The notes beneath the pieces were generated by a model, which had not been told where the DNA came from, did no database searches, and worked only from the letters and a program-made list of their open reading frames with translations. Positions 44,111 to 53,189 of a stretch of 64,000 bases of DNA are shown piece by piece. Source of the stretch: CAVVEQ01 sp963804865. Its GTDB lineage: Bacteria; Chloroflexota; Anaerolineae; Anaerolineales; Anaerolineaceae. The stretch lies in the NCBI GenBank assembly GCA_963804865.1, contig CAWDSH010000001.1, positions 186,001-250,000 on the forward strand, in the 5' to 3' direction. The position numbers and the translations under genes were made by a program. The first letter of the stretch is position 1. Every line of letters starts with the position of its first letter.

Positions 44111-44142
44111 ACACCAGGAGATCTTCTTACCTCCTGGTGTTA
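44111..44142. terminator. Terminator hairpin between ppgK and the ferredoxin gene
   Basis: AACACCAGGAG (44111-44121) pairs perfectly with CTCCTGGTGTT (44132-44142). The T tract is on the minus-strand side (TTTTTATTC), so it most clearly ends the ferredoxin transcript and may also stop ppgK. Confidence 0.8.
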
Positions 44143-44162
44143 TGGTTAAGTATTAATAATTA

Positions 44163-44576
44163 TTATTGATCCAAGACCCCATACCCCGGTCCATCACGGA
44201 AAAATTTCGCGTTAACTTCGATATCAGGCGAGAGATCAATTTTTTCACCTGCTGCCATCGCCCGAGTATATTCCAGGTGCACCGGTTTTCCGTTGTAATC
44301 CAAAATTTCATATGGCTGGTCGAAACCCGGGGTATCTGCCGGCATGGATAATCTCTCACCCCCTTTTGCGATGAACGCGCTGGGGACTTCATCCGCCGGA
44401 TAAATGGCAAGAAATGGACATTCCCGCACGCAAGCACCGCAATCGATGCAAGTTTCGGGATCGATATAAAACAGTGGGTATTGATCTTGTGGTTTACCCG
44501 GTAAAATGCATTCCACTGGGCACACGGTTACACACCCACCATCTCGAAGACAAAGGCTTGTGATCACAAAAGTCAT
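44163..44576 (-). CDS. Dicluster ferredoxin
   Basis: The 137-residue protein has eight Cys in two sets: Cys9, 15, 19 and 23 in CLRDGGCVTVCPVEC, and Cys43, 46, 49 and 53 in CIDCGACVREC. The first set is spaced like a 7Fe/8Fe ferredoxin with a short insertion, the second is a classical [4Fe-4S] motif. About 80 residues without Cys follow, longer than in small ferredoxins. It should carry electrons in the cytoplasm; the partner is not evident. It is 22 bp downstream of sodA on the same strand, so it may belong to the same transcript. Confidence 0.88.
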   Translation of the reverse strand: MTFVITSLCLRDGGCVTVCPVECILPGKPQDQYPLFYIDPETCIDCGACVRECPFLAIYPADEVPSAFIAKGGERLSMPADTPGFDQPYEILDYNGKPVHLEYTRAMAAGEKIDLSPDIEVNAKFFRDGPGYGVLDQ

Positions 44577-44598
44577 CGATGACTCCAGATAGCTTGTA

Positions 44599-45204
44599 TT
44601 ACGAAGAGTATTTTTTACTTACATCTTCCCAATTAATAATGTTCCAAATATTTCCCAGGTATTCAGCTCTTCTATTTTGATATTTTAAGTAGTAGGCATG
44701 CTCCCAAACATCAATTGCGAGAAGGGGAATCAGGCCTTCCGAAAGTGGTGTGTCTTGATTCGCAGTAGAGTGAATCAATAATGTGCCATCCGTCTTCTTG
44801 CTCAACCATGCCCAACCACTACCGAAACGAGTAAGCCCAGCTTTCTCCATCTGTTCTTTAAATGCAGTAAAACTACCAAAACTTGAGGTCAATAACTCAC
44901 CCAATTTACCTTTGGGATCTTCGCCACCGGTCGGGCTAAGATTCTCCCAATAAACAATATGATTGTAGTAGCCACCCCCGTTATTGCGAACGGCTGTCCT
45001 TATCTCCTCGGGAATTTGATTGAGATCGCTTAATAGTTTAGTGATCGGCATCTCTGTGAGTTGAGGGAATTTCTCCAAAGTGGCATTAAGATTCTTTGCA
45101 TAAGTTGCATGATGCTTTGAATAATGGATCTCCACGGTCGCTGCATCGATCACAGGTTCAAGAGCATTATAAGAATAAGGTAAAGCAGGTAATTCAAAAA
45201 CCAT
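44599..45204 (-). CDS. sodA: Superoxide dismutase, Mn-type
   Basis: The 201 residues follow the Fe/Mn SOD family: HYSKHHATYAKNLN near 28, GGYYNHIVYWENLSP near 76, and DVWEHAYYLKYQNRR near 163, giving the His-His-Asp-His metal site. The segment STANQDTPL has the Gln position seen in Mn enzymes, so I favour Mn. AGGAGG lies 7 bases before the ATG, and a near-consensus promoter is upstream. It removes superoxide in the cytoplasm. Confidence 0.95.
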   Translation of the reverse strand: MVFELPALPYSYNALEPVIDAATVEIHYSKHHATYAKNLNATLEKFPQLTEMPITKLLSDLNQIPEEIRTAVRNNGGGYYNHIVYWENLSPTGGEDPKGKLGELLTSSFGSFTAFKEQMEKAGLTRFGSGWAWLSKKTDGTLLIHSTANQDTPLSEGLIPLLAIDVWEHAYYLKYQNRRAEYLGNIWNIINWEDVSKKYSS

Positions 45205-45245
45205 TTTTTCCTCCTAATGGGATAATATAATCTAATCTGATAAAA

Positions 45246-45274
45246 ATTGTAGCATTTGAAGGGGTGCATGTCAA
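45246..45274 (-). promoter_or_regulatory. Near-consensus sigma-70 promoter for sodA
   Basis: On the minus strand a perfect TTGACA (45274-45269) and TACAAT (45251-45246) are spaced 17 bases apart, about 40 bases ahead of the sodA ATG. This is the best promoter match in the window. Confidence 0.85.
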
Positions 45275-45303
45275 TCATCTGATTGAAGGAAAATAGTACA
45301 AAG

Positions 45304-45309
45304 TATAAT
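45304..45309 (+). promoter_or_regulatory. -10 element close to the EamA transporter start
   Basis: TATAAT ends 9 bases before the ATG at 45319, so a transcript would start within a few bases of the codon. Its presence argues against the earlier in-frame ATG at 45283, which lies upstream of it. Confidence 0.5.
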
Positions 45310-45318
45310 GATGCTGAT

Positions 45319-46266
45319 ATGAAATCCCATTTTGAAGAAAACAGACTTCCATATGGTCTGGCGATTATTATAGGGATACTTGCTGTATCCACTGCTTCCA
45401 TTTTTATCCGATTTGCCCAAACTGACGCTCCTTCACTGGTGATCGCCAGTTATCGCCTCTTTATCGCGTCGCTTTTACTAGTGCCGTTAATGCTTCGTCA
45501 TCCTTCAGAGTTGTCTCATCTCGATCGAAGAACAATATCTTTGATGATCCTCAGTGGGATATTCCTGGCATTTCATTTTGCCACGTGGATCACATCATTA
45601 GAATATACCAGTGTCGCTAGCTCAGTTGTACTTGTAACGACTGCACCGTTGTGGGTTGCACTGTTTTCACCACTTTTTCTAAAAGAACATGTTTCACGGT
45701 GGACATTCGTTGGAATAGGGATAGCTTTAGTAGGGGGGATTATCGTCAGTGCAAGTGATGCCTGCCTTCAAGGACCGGAAGGAACATCATGTTCGTCATT
45801 GATTAATTTATTTGCGGGTAGTTCACCGAGAGGAAATTTACTGGCAATTGCAGGTGCATTATTTTCAGCAGCATATATGATGATTGGTAGGAAAATTCGA
45901 CCCCACCAATCATTACTCGTTTACACTTTCATGGTCTATTCGATTGCAGCAATAACTCTTGTATTTCTTACACTGGGAAGCGGATTATCTTTTGTAGGTT
46001 ATCTTCCCATAACATACATCTGGTTACTTCTTCTCGCTATTATTCCTCAGCTTATCGGGCATTCAGCATTCAATTATTCCCTAAAATATGCAAAAGCTTC
46101 GATGGTTTCCATTGCCCTGTTGGGTGAACCGATTGGAACTATCCTCCTGGCGATAATATTTCTGGATGAAAGCCCAACTATTTTGGAAATTATTGGGGGT
46201 GTTTTGATCCTTGCCGGGATTTTGATTGTGTCCCGCCTGGAAAAAAACACAGAAGCTGTTTCTTGA
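45319..46266 (+). CDS. EamA/DMT family transporter
   Basis: The protein of about 315 residues has ten predicted membrane helices in two EamA repeats: LAIIIGILAVSTASIFIRFA and VIASYRLFIASLLLVPLML start the first, GNLLAIAGALFSAAYMMIG starts the second, and ALLGEPIGTILLAIIFLDE near the end is a hallmark of drug/metabolite transporters. Substrates in this family range from amino acids to nucleotides and cannot be predicted here. It converges with malQ, stops 14 bp apart. Confidence 0.9.
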   Translation: MKSHFEENRLPYGLAIIIGILAVSTASIFIRFAQTDAPSLVIASYRLFIASLLLVPLMLRHPSELSHLDRRTISLMILSGIFLAFHFATWITSLEYTSVASSVVLVTTAPLWVALFSPLFLKEHVSRWTFVGIGIALVGGIIVSASDACLQGPEGTSCSSLINLFAGSSPRGNLLAIAGALFSAAYMMIGRKIRPHQSLLVYTFMVYSIAAITLVFLTLGSGLSFVGYLPITYIWLLLLAIIPQLIGHSAFNYSLKYAKASMVSIALLGEPIGTILLAIIFLDESPTILEIIGGVLILAGILIVSRLEKNTEAVS

Positions 46267-46280
46267 TCTCTCAGGGAACT

Positions 46281-47777
46281 TTACTCCGCCAATCTTCCAT
46301 ATAAAAAGTTCATTTCCCTTAATCTTTCAAGAAGTGGGGTAGAAAGCGCATCACTAGGCATCCGCCAAGTCCAATTTCCACTTGGTCTGCCAGGAAAATT
46401 CATCCGAGCCTCGCTTCCCAGGCTGAGTAAATCCTGAAGGGGCGCGAGGGCTATCACTGATACTGAAGACCATACTGCCCGAATCATATCCCAGGGGATG
46501 TCATCACCTGATCGTGCAAGATATCTTCGACAAAGATCCTGCTCAGTGACCGGTGCTGATTCGTACCATCCTCTGGTAGTATCGTTGTCATGGGTACCTG
46601 TATACGCCATACACCTCACAGGGTAATTATGTGGCAGAAAAGGATCATCGGGATCACTCGCAAAAGAAAATTGCAGGATCTTCATCCCGGGAAAATTGAA
46701 TTTATTTAACAATTCCAAAACATCTGGTGTGATCTCTCCCAAATCTTCAGCAATCAACGGAATATCATCGATGCTATTGAGTATGGCTTTAAAGAAATGT
46801 GCACCCGGTCCCTTGACCCAACGACCAATTTCCGCGGTCGGTTTTCCGGAAGGAATCTCCCAATAACCTGCGAATCCCCGAAAATGGTCAAGCCGGATGA
46901 TGTCGAATAATCTTAAACTAGATTTGATTCGCTCTATCCACCACTTGTAACCGTTTTTTTTGTGAACGCTCCACCGGTACAGCGGATTTCCCCATAGTTG
47001 ACCTGTGGGCGAGAAGTAATCCGGAGGTACTCCAGCGACAACAGAGGGAAGACCTTTCTTATTTAGAAAGAAGAGCTCTGGGTGCGCCCAAAGATCTGAG
47101 CTGTCAAAAGCAACAAAAATCGGGATATCCCCAATGATCTTAATCCCTTTTTGGTTCGCATACTTTTTTAATCTTTTCCATTGCCTGGAAAATATAAATT
47201 GCCGAAATTTTTGTCGTTCAATATTAATTAGGTTAACATCAATAAACTTTCTCAATGCTTTTTTATCCCTGAACCGTAATTCCACCGGCCAATCGCTCCA
47301 TGCCACTCCGCCATGGACTTCTTTTAACGCCATGAACAACGCAAAATCATCCAACCATGATTTCTCTTTTCCAATGAACGTTTTGTATTCTGATATGAGT
47401 TTTTGGTTTTGTGATTTCTGGAATTTTTTGTAGGCACGATTAATGAGGTCAATTTTCCAGGTGATCACTTTTCCAAAATCCACGGCATCTTCGGGGAATT
47501 CTGGTCTTTTTGAGAGATCCGCTTTTGAAAGTAAACGATCTTCAAGTAAGAGTGTGGGTGAAATGAGATAAGGGTTCCCTGCAAAGGCCGAAAAACACTG
47601 GTAAGGGGAATCCCCATATCCTGTTGGTCCTAGCGGCAGAACCTGCCAAAGAGCGCAACCAGCTTCAGATAGAAAATCAATCCAGCGGTAGGCTTCGGGT
47701 CCAAGATCGCCGATACCATCAGGGCTGGGAAAACTTGTGGGGTGAAGAATCACACCAGAGCTTCTTTTGTAGTCCAA
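46281..47777 (-). CDS. malQ: 4-alpha-glucanotransferase (amylomaltase)
   Basis: MalQ moves alpha-1,4-glucan segments between chains and releases glucose. The 498-residue GH77 protein shows SSGVILHPTSFPSPDGIGDLG at the start (in two parts: residues 6-13 and 14-26), WQVLPLGPTGYGDSPYQ near 40, IIRLDHFRGFAGYWEIP (nucleophile Asp) near 293, LIAEDLGEITPDV near 340 and YTGTHDNDTTRGW near 393. The start is TTG preceded by AAGAGG, which overlaps the glgA stop, so translation is coupled to glgA. Confidence 0.95.
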   Translation of the reverse strand: MDYKRSSGVILHPTSFPSPDGIGDLGPEAYRWIDFLSEAGCALWQVLPLGPTGYGDSPYQCFSAFAGNPYLISPTLLLEDRLLSKADLSKRPEFPEDAVDFGKVITWKIDLINRAYKKFQKSQNQKLISEYKTFIGKEKSWLDDFALFMALKEVHGGVAWSDWPVELRFRDKKALRKFIDVNLINIERQKFRQFIFSRQWKRLKKYANQKGIKIIGDIPIFVAFDSSDLWAHPELFFLNKKGLPSVVAGVPPDYFSPTGQLWGNPLYRWSVHKKNGYKWWIERIKSSLRLFDIIRLDHFRGFAGYWEIPSGKPTAEIGRWVKGPGAHFFKAILNSIDDIPLIAEDLGEITPDVLELLNKFNFPGMKILQFSFASDPDDPFLPHNYPVRCMAYTGTHDNDTTRGWYESAPVTEQDLCRRYLARSGDDIPWDMIRAVWSSVSVIALAPLQDLLSLGSEARMNFPGRPSGNWTWRMPSDALSTPLLERLREMNFLYGRLAE

Positions 47778-47781
47778 TTTA

Positions 47782-49272
47782 TTACCTCTTTTTGTTATTG
47801 AAAAGATCTAGATAGAGACGTGCATACTCCATAGCAGAATTGTCCCATGAAAAATCCTTGCCCATGGCTCGCCTTTGCAATGCTTTCCATTTGACAGGAG
47901 ATTTTATGTCTCTTAATGCAGCTTCTAATTCAGTTGCCATGCTGGCAGGGGTTGAAAAAGGGAAAAGATAACCGGTTCGCTCTTTTTTTGGTAAGGTTTG
48001 GATGGTATCTACCAGTCCACCGGTAGCCCTGGCGACCGGGATGCAGCCATAACGCATGGCAATCAATTGAGATAAACCACATGGCTCATAACGGGAAGGC
48101 ATCAAGAGAATGTCCCCCCCAGCATACATGCGGTGTGATAAAGAAGAATCGAACCGGAGGGCAGCTCGAAACCGTAAAGGAAATAGCTTCTCCATTTCAA
48201 GAACCCTATTCTCAAGAACCGGATCTCCGCTCCCAAGGAAAATGGCTTGCCAATTCAAGTCTGCAATTCGTTCGAGAGAATCAACTGCCAGGTCTATTCC
48301 TTTTTGAATATCCATGCGACTTATTAAAACAAGCAAAGGGGTTTCCTTATCACCTGGGAGATTGAATTCAACCTGGAGCGCTGCTTTATTTTCAGACCGA
48401 AATTCAATTTTTTGGGATGAATAATTCTTTTCAATGCAAGGATCAATCTCTGGATTCCAGGTGTGGTAATCCAGTCCGTTGATGATCCCAAATATCTTTG
48501 ACTGATTTTTACTAAGAAAATTCTCCAATCCACATCCGAAAGCTTCGGTTTGAATTTCCCTGGCATATGTGGGTGACACTGCTACAATCGCGTCCGCAGT
48601 TGAAAGTCCCATCGGGAGTGGAAGCTGGCGAGACCATTCAGGAAGGTCCTGGTGCTTGGAGGGAGGGATGCCATACTTTTTTAAACTGTTCTCGGTACCC
48701 GTACCCATGAATGGCAGATTATGAAGTGTTATTAACGTGGCTGGGTAATTGGAATTGCTCTTTTGTGATCTATTCAAGGATTGCGCATAGATAGTTAATG
48801 CTGTATGCCAATCATTGGCATGCAGGATGTGCGGCTTAAAATCCAATATTTCAATAAGCTTTAAACAAGCCAGCGAAAAAAAAGCGAATTTATCTCCATC
48901 CACTTTCGAATCCCGACTATAAACCGAATTGCTCTTGGAAATAGGTTTCCCGTCTATCAGGTAGACGTTGATGTTGTTGAATTTAGTGTAAAAAACTCTG
49001 GCTTGCAGTTGCGTTTTTCGGGTCGGAATTGTGAATTCAGCCACAGGTTTTTGTTCCCGGAAACGCGGTGAAATTAAAAGGTGATAGGGTAATACAAGAC
49101 GAATATCAATATGAATTTTCTTCCCATCCAGTTGGGAGGTTTTTTGAAGTTGTGCAGGTAATGAACCTGCCACATCTCCAAGTCCACCAACTTTAACGAA
49201 TGGATCTGCTTCTGCGGCAGTGAAAACCACACGAAGAATTTTTGAGCGGTGAGGAGTATCTGCAGCTCGCAT
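47782..49272 (-). CDS. glgA: Glycogen/starch synthase
   Basis: GlgA (GT5) extends alpha-1,4-glucan from ADP-glucose. The 496 residues have the substrate motif KVGGLGDVAGSLP near 27, HANDWHTALTIY near 143, INGLDYHTWNPEID near 250, LISRMDIQKGIDLA near 305 and SRYEPCGLSQLIAMRYG near 385. It lies 4 bp after the amidohydrolase-CYTH gene and is followed at once by malQ. No glgC is in the window. Confidence 0.94.
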   Translation of the reverse strand: MRAADTPHRSKILRVVFTAAEADPFVKVGGLGDVAGSLPAQLQKTSQLDGKKIHIDIRLVLPYHLLISPRFREQKPVAEFTIPTRKTQLQARVFYTKFNNINVYLIDGKPISKSNSVYSRDSKVDGDKFAFFSLACLKLIEILDFKPHILHANDWHTALTIYAQSLNRSQKSNSNYPATLITLHNLPFMGTGTENSLKKYGIPPSKHQDLPEWSRQLPLPMGLSTADAIVAVSPTYAREIQTEAFGCGLENFLSKNQSKIFGIINGLDYHTWNPEIDPCIEKNYSSQKIEFRSENKAALQVEFNLPGDKETPLLVLISRMDIQKGIDLAVDSLERIADLNWQAIFLGSGDPVLENRVLEMEKLFPLRFRAALRFDSSLSHRMYAGGDILLMPSRYEPCGLSQLIAMRYGCIPVARATGGLVDTIQTLPKKERTGYLFPFSTPASMATELEAALRDIKSPVKWKALQRRAMGKDFSWDNSAMEYARLYLDLFNNKKR

Positions 49273-49276
49273 TTTT

Positions 49277-51253
49277 CTAATTGTTTAATGCCAGCTCAAA
49301 ATAATCCTTCGAAATGGTTTCTTTTGGATTTGCACCCAGAAATTCGATAAGACGAACAACAAGATTGGATTTTTCATCAGCATCCTGACGACTCCAGGTT
49401 CGGCTTTTAATTTCAAGGAAACTTCCCAGATTGGGTTTCCGGGTCTGATCAATATTGACAAAGAATTCTTCACCATTGAAATTCACCAGATAACGCAATC
49501 GATCTTTTTCAATTTCCAGTTCTTTTGCAGGCTTGAAGTATTCACGATAGAATCTCAAGCTTTGTGAGGCTGGCGCCAAATAACGACTTCTTGATAAAAG
49601 CACATCCTGTGGAAAACGGAATTCAACAGCTTTACCAATTAAAGTGAGCCGTGATCGTACATTAGTCACATCGCCTTTGTCACTCAGGAAATGATCTTCC
49701 CGATAACGGAGTAAACCTTGGCTTTCATCCTCAAATATGAAATAGGTATCATATTCGTGATAATGACGCTTGCGAAGAATTTCAATACCGGGTTTTTCAA
49801 TGGCGTCTAAAATGGAGGATGGGTCTGAAACAGAAACTTTTGCCTGGATTTCGAAGCTTTCCTCTTCCGCTGCTCCGCCAATGGCGATCAATTTGGATAA
49901 GATTGATTCTTCACGCTGGATCAGGAAAGTATCGATTCTTTTCGCGTATTCCTGGCTTTGTAGCAACAAATCGTTTTCTTTCAAGGTTAAGAGCTCGCAT
50001 CCCTGCATGAGCCATTTCCCGTTAACCATCACATCGGTCACATCTGTTGCTTTCCCTGCGTAGATTATTTGTGCATAAGTGCCGTGGGGATCGCGATTGA
50101 ACCTGGGAGAATTATGGAGTTTATTTAGATCAATCAGGATCAAATCTGCTCGTTTGCCCACCTCCAGTGAACCTGTGATGGCACCAATATGCAAGGCCTG
50201 GGCTCCTAAACGGGTCGCCATGGTCAATACTTGTTGCGCTGCCAGGGCAGTTGGGTCACCAGTCACAGCTTTGGCAATAAAAGCTGCCAGCCGCATTTCC
50301 TCGAACATATCCAGATCGTTGTTGGATGCGGGACCGTCGGTACCAATTCCAACATTCAAACCCAATTCGATCATTTTCTTGATGGGCGCAAATCCCGACG
50401 CCAGTTTGAGATTTGAGGATGGATTATGGGCGATCCCTGTACCAGCATGCAGCATGGTACGCATTTCGCCTTCATCCACATGGACGCAATGTGCAGCGAT
50501 TACCTTTGCTTCAAAAATACCTTGTTTTTTCATATAAGGCACAACTGGCATGCCTTGTTCCTGGCGAAGGTTTTCCACCTCCAGGTTAGTCTCTGCGATA
50601 TGGGTATGTAATGGCACATCATATTCCAAAGCCAATGCTGCAGCAGCATGCAGGATATCCGGTGTACATGTATATACTGCATGAGGTGCAATGGCAGGCA
50701 CGATTAATGGGTGATTTTTCCAGCGTTTTATGAATTCGCGAGAGGCATCAAGTGATTCTTCAAAGAATTGGGCATCCGGAGTGGGAAACTTCATCACGGA
50801 CTCAGCGCATACCGCTCTCATTCCAACTTCTGCGGTTGCTTTCGCGATATCTTCCTCAAAGTAATACATATCTGCAAAAGTTGTGACACCACTTCGGATC
50901 ATTTCCGCACATGCCAATTTTGTTCCTAATGAAACAAAATCCGGTGAGACAAATTCCCTCTCAACTGGCATCATATATCCCATCAGCCAAACATCCAGGC
51001 GAAGATCATCCGCCAGGCCACGCAGTAGCGTCATCGGTACGTGCGTATGGGCATTGATCAAACCTGGCATGAGAACTTTTCCTGCGCAATCAAGTTTTAT
51101 ATCGCTGGAAAAACCCTCAAGGATATTCTTTTCGGGTCCTACTGCTATGATATTTTCTCCACTAACTGCAACAGCTCCAGGGTGGAAAAGATTTAAATCC
51201 TGGTCCATGGTCAACACTATGGCATTGAATATAAGAGTATCAACTTTTTGCAT
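49277..51253 (-). CDS. Amidohydrolase (MtaD-type deaminase) fused to a CYTH domain
   Basis: Residues 1-440 form a metal-dependent amidohydrolase close to 5'-methylthioadenosine/S-adenosylhomocysteine deaminases: NAHTHVPMTLLRG (metal HxH), HTHIAETNLEV, HCVHVDEGE and GTDGPASNNDLDMFEEM (metal Asp). Residues 455-658 look like a CYTH domain, the fold of class IV adenylate cyclases, triphosphatases and thiamine triphosphatases: FEIQAKVSV in place of the EXEXK signature, then YLVNFNGEEFFVNIDQ and LGSFLEIKSRTW. The first Glu and Lys of EXEXK are kept, the middle Glu is Gln. At 658 residues it is 200 longer than a plain deaminase. AAGGAATAACA precedes the ATG. The joint function is unknown. Confidence 0.85.
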   Translation of the reverse strand: MQKVDTLIFNAIVLTMDQDLNLFHPGAVAVSGENIIAVGPEKNILEGFSSDIKLDCAGKVLMPGLINAHTHVPMTLLRGLADDLRLDVWLMGYMMPVEREFVSPDFVSLGTKLACAEMIRSGVTTFADMYYFEEDIAKATAEVGMRAVCAESVMKFPTPDAQFFEESLDASREFIKRWKNHPLIVPAIAPHAVYTCTPDILHAAAALALEYDVPLHTHIAETNLEVENLRQEQGMPVVPYMKKQGIFEAKVIAAHCVHVDEGEMRTMLHAGTGIAHNPSSNLKLASGFAPIKKMIELGLNVGIGTDGPASNNDLDMFEEMRLAAFIAKAVTGDPTALAAQQVLTMATRLGAQALHIGAITGSLEVGKRADLILIDLNKLHNSPRFNRDPHGTYAQIIYAGKATDVTDVMVNGKWLMQGCELLTLKENDLLLQSQEYAKRIDTFLIQREESILSKLIAIGGAAEEESFEIQAKVSVSDPSSILDAIEKPGIEILRKRHYHEYDTYFIFEDESQGLLRYREDHFLSDKGDVTNVRSRLTLIGKAVEFRFPQDVLLSRSRYLAPASQSLRFYREYFKPAKELEIEKDRLRYLVNFNGEEFFVNIDQTRKPNLGSFLEIKSRTWSRQDADEKSNLVVRLIEFLGANPKETISKDYFELALNN

Positions 51254-51282
51254 TGTTATTCCTTTTTAAGAATTGTTTCATT

Positions 51283-52428
51283 TTAACTCAATTCTCTACG
51301 CAGGTTATCAAGCAAGCTATTTGACACCCACGAATCCAGTGATCCTAAGGGGCCAGCAAAATATCTTTGGGCGGTGGTAATGGTTGAATCCACTCTTGTG
51401 ACGACCTCCAAGGATTTTTTCTGATCAGCATCATTCACAGAAAACCAAAGATCTACTTTATCTGGTTCAGGAGGATTTGATGATAAGGATGTTATCAATT
51501 CGTCCATATCAAACTGATGATCTAATTTTTTTATTGATATGAAGGGAATTTTATTTTCAGAAAGGGAATTAAGAAAATCTGCCCCCGCGCCGTACTCTGC
51601 TATTCTTAATGCACTTTTCCTTTCATGTAATAATTTCACGATTACGTTGGGTAGATTCTCATCATCAACGCCAAAAATAGCATCTCCGAGGCGCGTTTTT
51701 ATTTCCTTCATTATTGGAGAAATAAGATCTTCAGCATCCTTTTCAGAAGCGGCGCTCGCTGCAATTCGAATATCGATTTGACCGGAATGAGCCAGTAATC
51801 CAATGGTAGGATTTGCCAGTTCTTCGAGGTCACCAATTTTTTCATCAACGGCGGATTCGCCCATTCCTGAAACATGCAGAACATGAACTTTTATAGTTGA
51901 TTGCAGGTCAAATCGTTGTTTAAGAAAAGGGATCACGTCGTTTTGAAAAAGATACTCGAGTTCGCGAGGAACACCCGGCAGACTCACCAAGACAGATTTC
52001 CGGGAATCCACGATGAATGCAGGCGCGGTTCCCACAGGATTCTTAATGACGATTGCTCCTTTGGGAAAATATGCCTGCCTCTTGTTGTTTTCAGTGGGTA
52101 TTCTATTCAAAAGCAAAAAGCGTGCGGCGATTTGACCCCAAATTGAAGGATCAAATTCCAGAGATGTGTTTAATGATTGAGCAACCGCTTCACGGGTTGG
52201 ATCATCAACAGTTGGACCCAATCCGCCAGTTGTGATAATGAGGTCTGAGCGTGTAGTGGTTTCTTTGATCAGGTCTGCAATGCGGTCCTTGTTATCCCCG
52301 ATCATTGTCGTTCGATATAAATTAATACCCAACTCCCGTAATTGACGAGCCAGGTATTGTGTATTCGTATCCTGAATTTCACCTAATAATAGTTCAGTAC
52401 CAATGGTAATGATTTCTGCAACTAGCAT
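51283..52428 (-). CDS. cinA: CinA-like protein with degenerate C-terminal domain
   Basis: The first 170 residues are the MoaB/MogA-like domain of CinA: AEIITIGTELLLGEIQDTN, TTGGLGPTVDDPTREAV and NPVGTAPAFIV. The middle linking domain follows to about 260. The C-terminal deamidase domain normally begins TAESCTGG; here the same place reads RIAEYGAGADF, so the nucleophile motif is missing and NMN deamidase activity is unlikely. Some family members also cleave ADP-ribose through the first domain. The ATG at 52428 gives the family N-terminus; a longer frame upstream is rejected. Confidence 0.87.
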   Translation of the reverse strand: MLVAEIITIGTELLLGEIQDTNTQYLARQLRELGINLYRTTMIGDNKDRIADLIKETTTRSDLIITTGGLGPTVDDPTREAVAQSLNTSLEFDPSIWGQIAARFLLLNRIPTENNKRQAYFPKGAIVIKNPVGTAPAFIVDSRKSVLVSLPGVPRELEYLFQNDVIPFLKQRFDLQSTIKVHVLHVSGMGESAVDEKIGDLEELANPTIGLLAHSGQIDIRIAASAASEKDAEDLISPIMKEIKTRLGDAIFGVDDENLPNVIVKLLHERKSALRIAEYGAGADFLNSLSENKIPFISIKKLDHQFDMDELITSLSSNPPEPDKVDLWFSVNDADQKKSLEVVTRVDSTITTAQRYFAGPLGSLDSWVSNSLLDNLRRELS

Positions 52429-52488
52429 AGAAAAATTCCAAAAGGTTGTTGAAAGTATATAAGATATTATTCTGTTCAAAGGTGGACC

Positions 52489-53169
52489 TTATTTATTAAT
52501 CGATTCCAATTGCTGCCGCAATCCATCCAACGGGATTTTTATTGTATCAGACGGAGCGCCCAACATTGTTTCTGAGATGGAATCGATTAGATTACTTATC
52601 CAACGTATGGTCACCATTGCTAATGGAGAGTCCAATTTGGAACGGGTCAAGTTGTGCAAGTGATTTTGATAGAACTTATCACTCTCACTTAATGATTGTG
52701 ATGAATAATTAGGCAAATCTTTGGGATTTATCCTGGAAATACCTGGCCACGGTCTCGTGGAAACACTGGATTGAAAAGACAGACCTACAAGCCCTGCATT
52801 TGAAATGGATTGTTCTAAATCTAACCCGGCTTCACATGTCGCGTCAATAACTGCTAGGGTACGAAAATCAGAAATTACCGGTGAAATTTCGTAAAAGGGT
52901 GATAGGGAAGTGGATACGTCAATTGTAATTATTTCAATTGGTACAGGGATTTTGTCTTCCATAATCGTTTTTCCCACCCGGAGCGCAAGAAAAACCTCCT
53001 CCGGTTCAACACAAGTAAAATTGTCTGAATTCTGGATTAAAACCAATTGGATTACTTGATCATCATTAAATGTCAAACATCCAATGGGATCAGTGCAATT
53101 AATTGGAGAATTACAGCCAATAAGAAAAATTAAAATTATTAAAGTGAATATCAGGGAAATTACTTTCAT
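52489..53169 (-). CDS. Lipoprotein, degenerate substrate-binding-protein-like
   Basis: ATG at 53169 gives a lipoprotein signal (KVISLIFTLIILIFLIGC, lipobox Cys near residue 19) and a product of about 226 residues. A longer frame extends into the preceding gene and is rejected. The segment FRTLAVIDATCEAGLDLEQ followed by SNAGLVGLSFQSS recalls type 1 periplasmic-binding proteins of the LivK family, but the protein is only about half their length and other motifs are missing. It may be a reduced sensor-like lipoprotein. The call rests on that short resemblance. Confidence 0.55.
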   Translation of the reverse strand: MKVISLIFTLIILIFLIGCNSPINCTDPIGCLTFNDDQVIQLVLIQNSDNFTCVEPEEVFLALRVGKTIMEDKIPVPIEIITIDVSTSLSPFYEISPVISDFRTLAVIDATCEAGLDLEQSISNAGLVGLSFQSSVSTRPWPGISRINPKDLPNYSSQSLSESDKFYQNHLHNLTRSKLDSPLAMVTIRWISNLIDSISETMLGAPSDTIKIPLDGLRQQLESINK

Positions 53170-53189
53170 CCATTTGGATTTGATATCGA

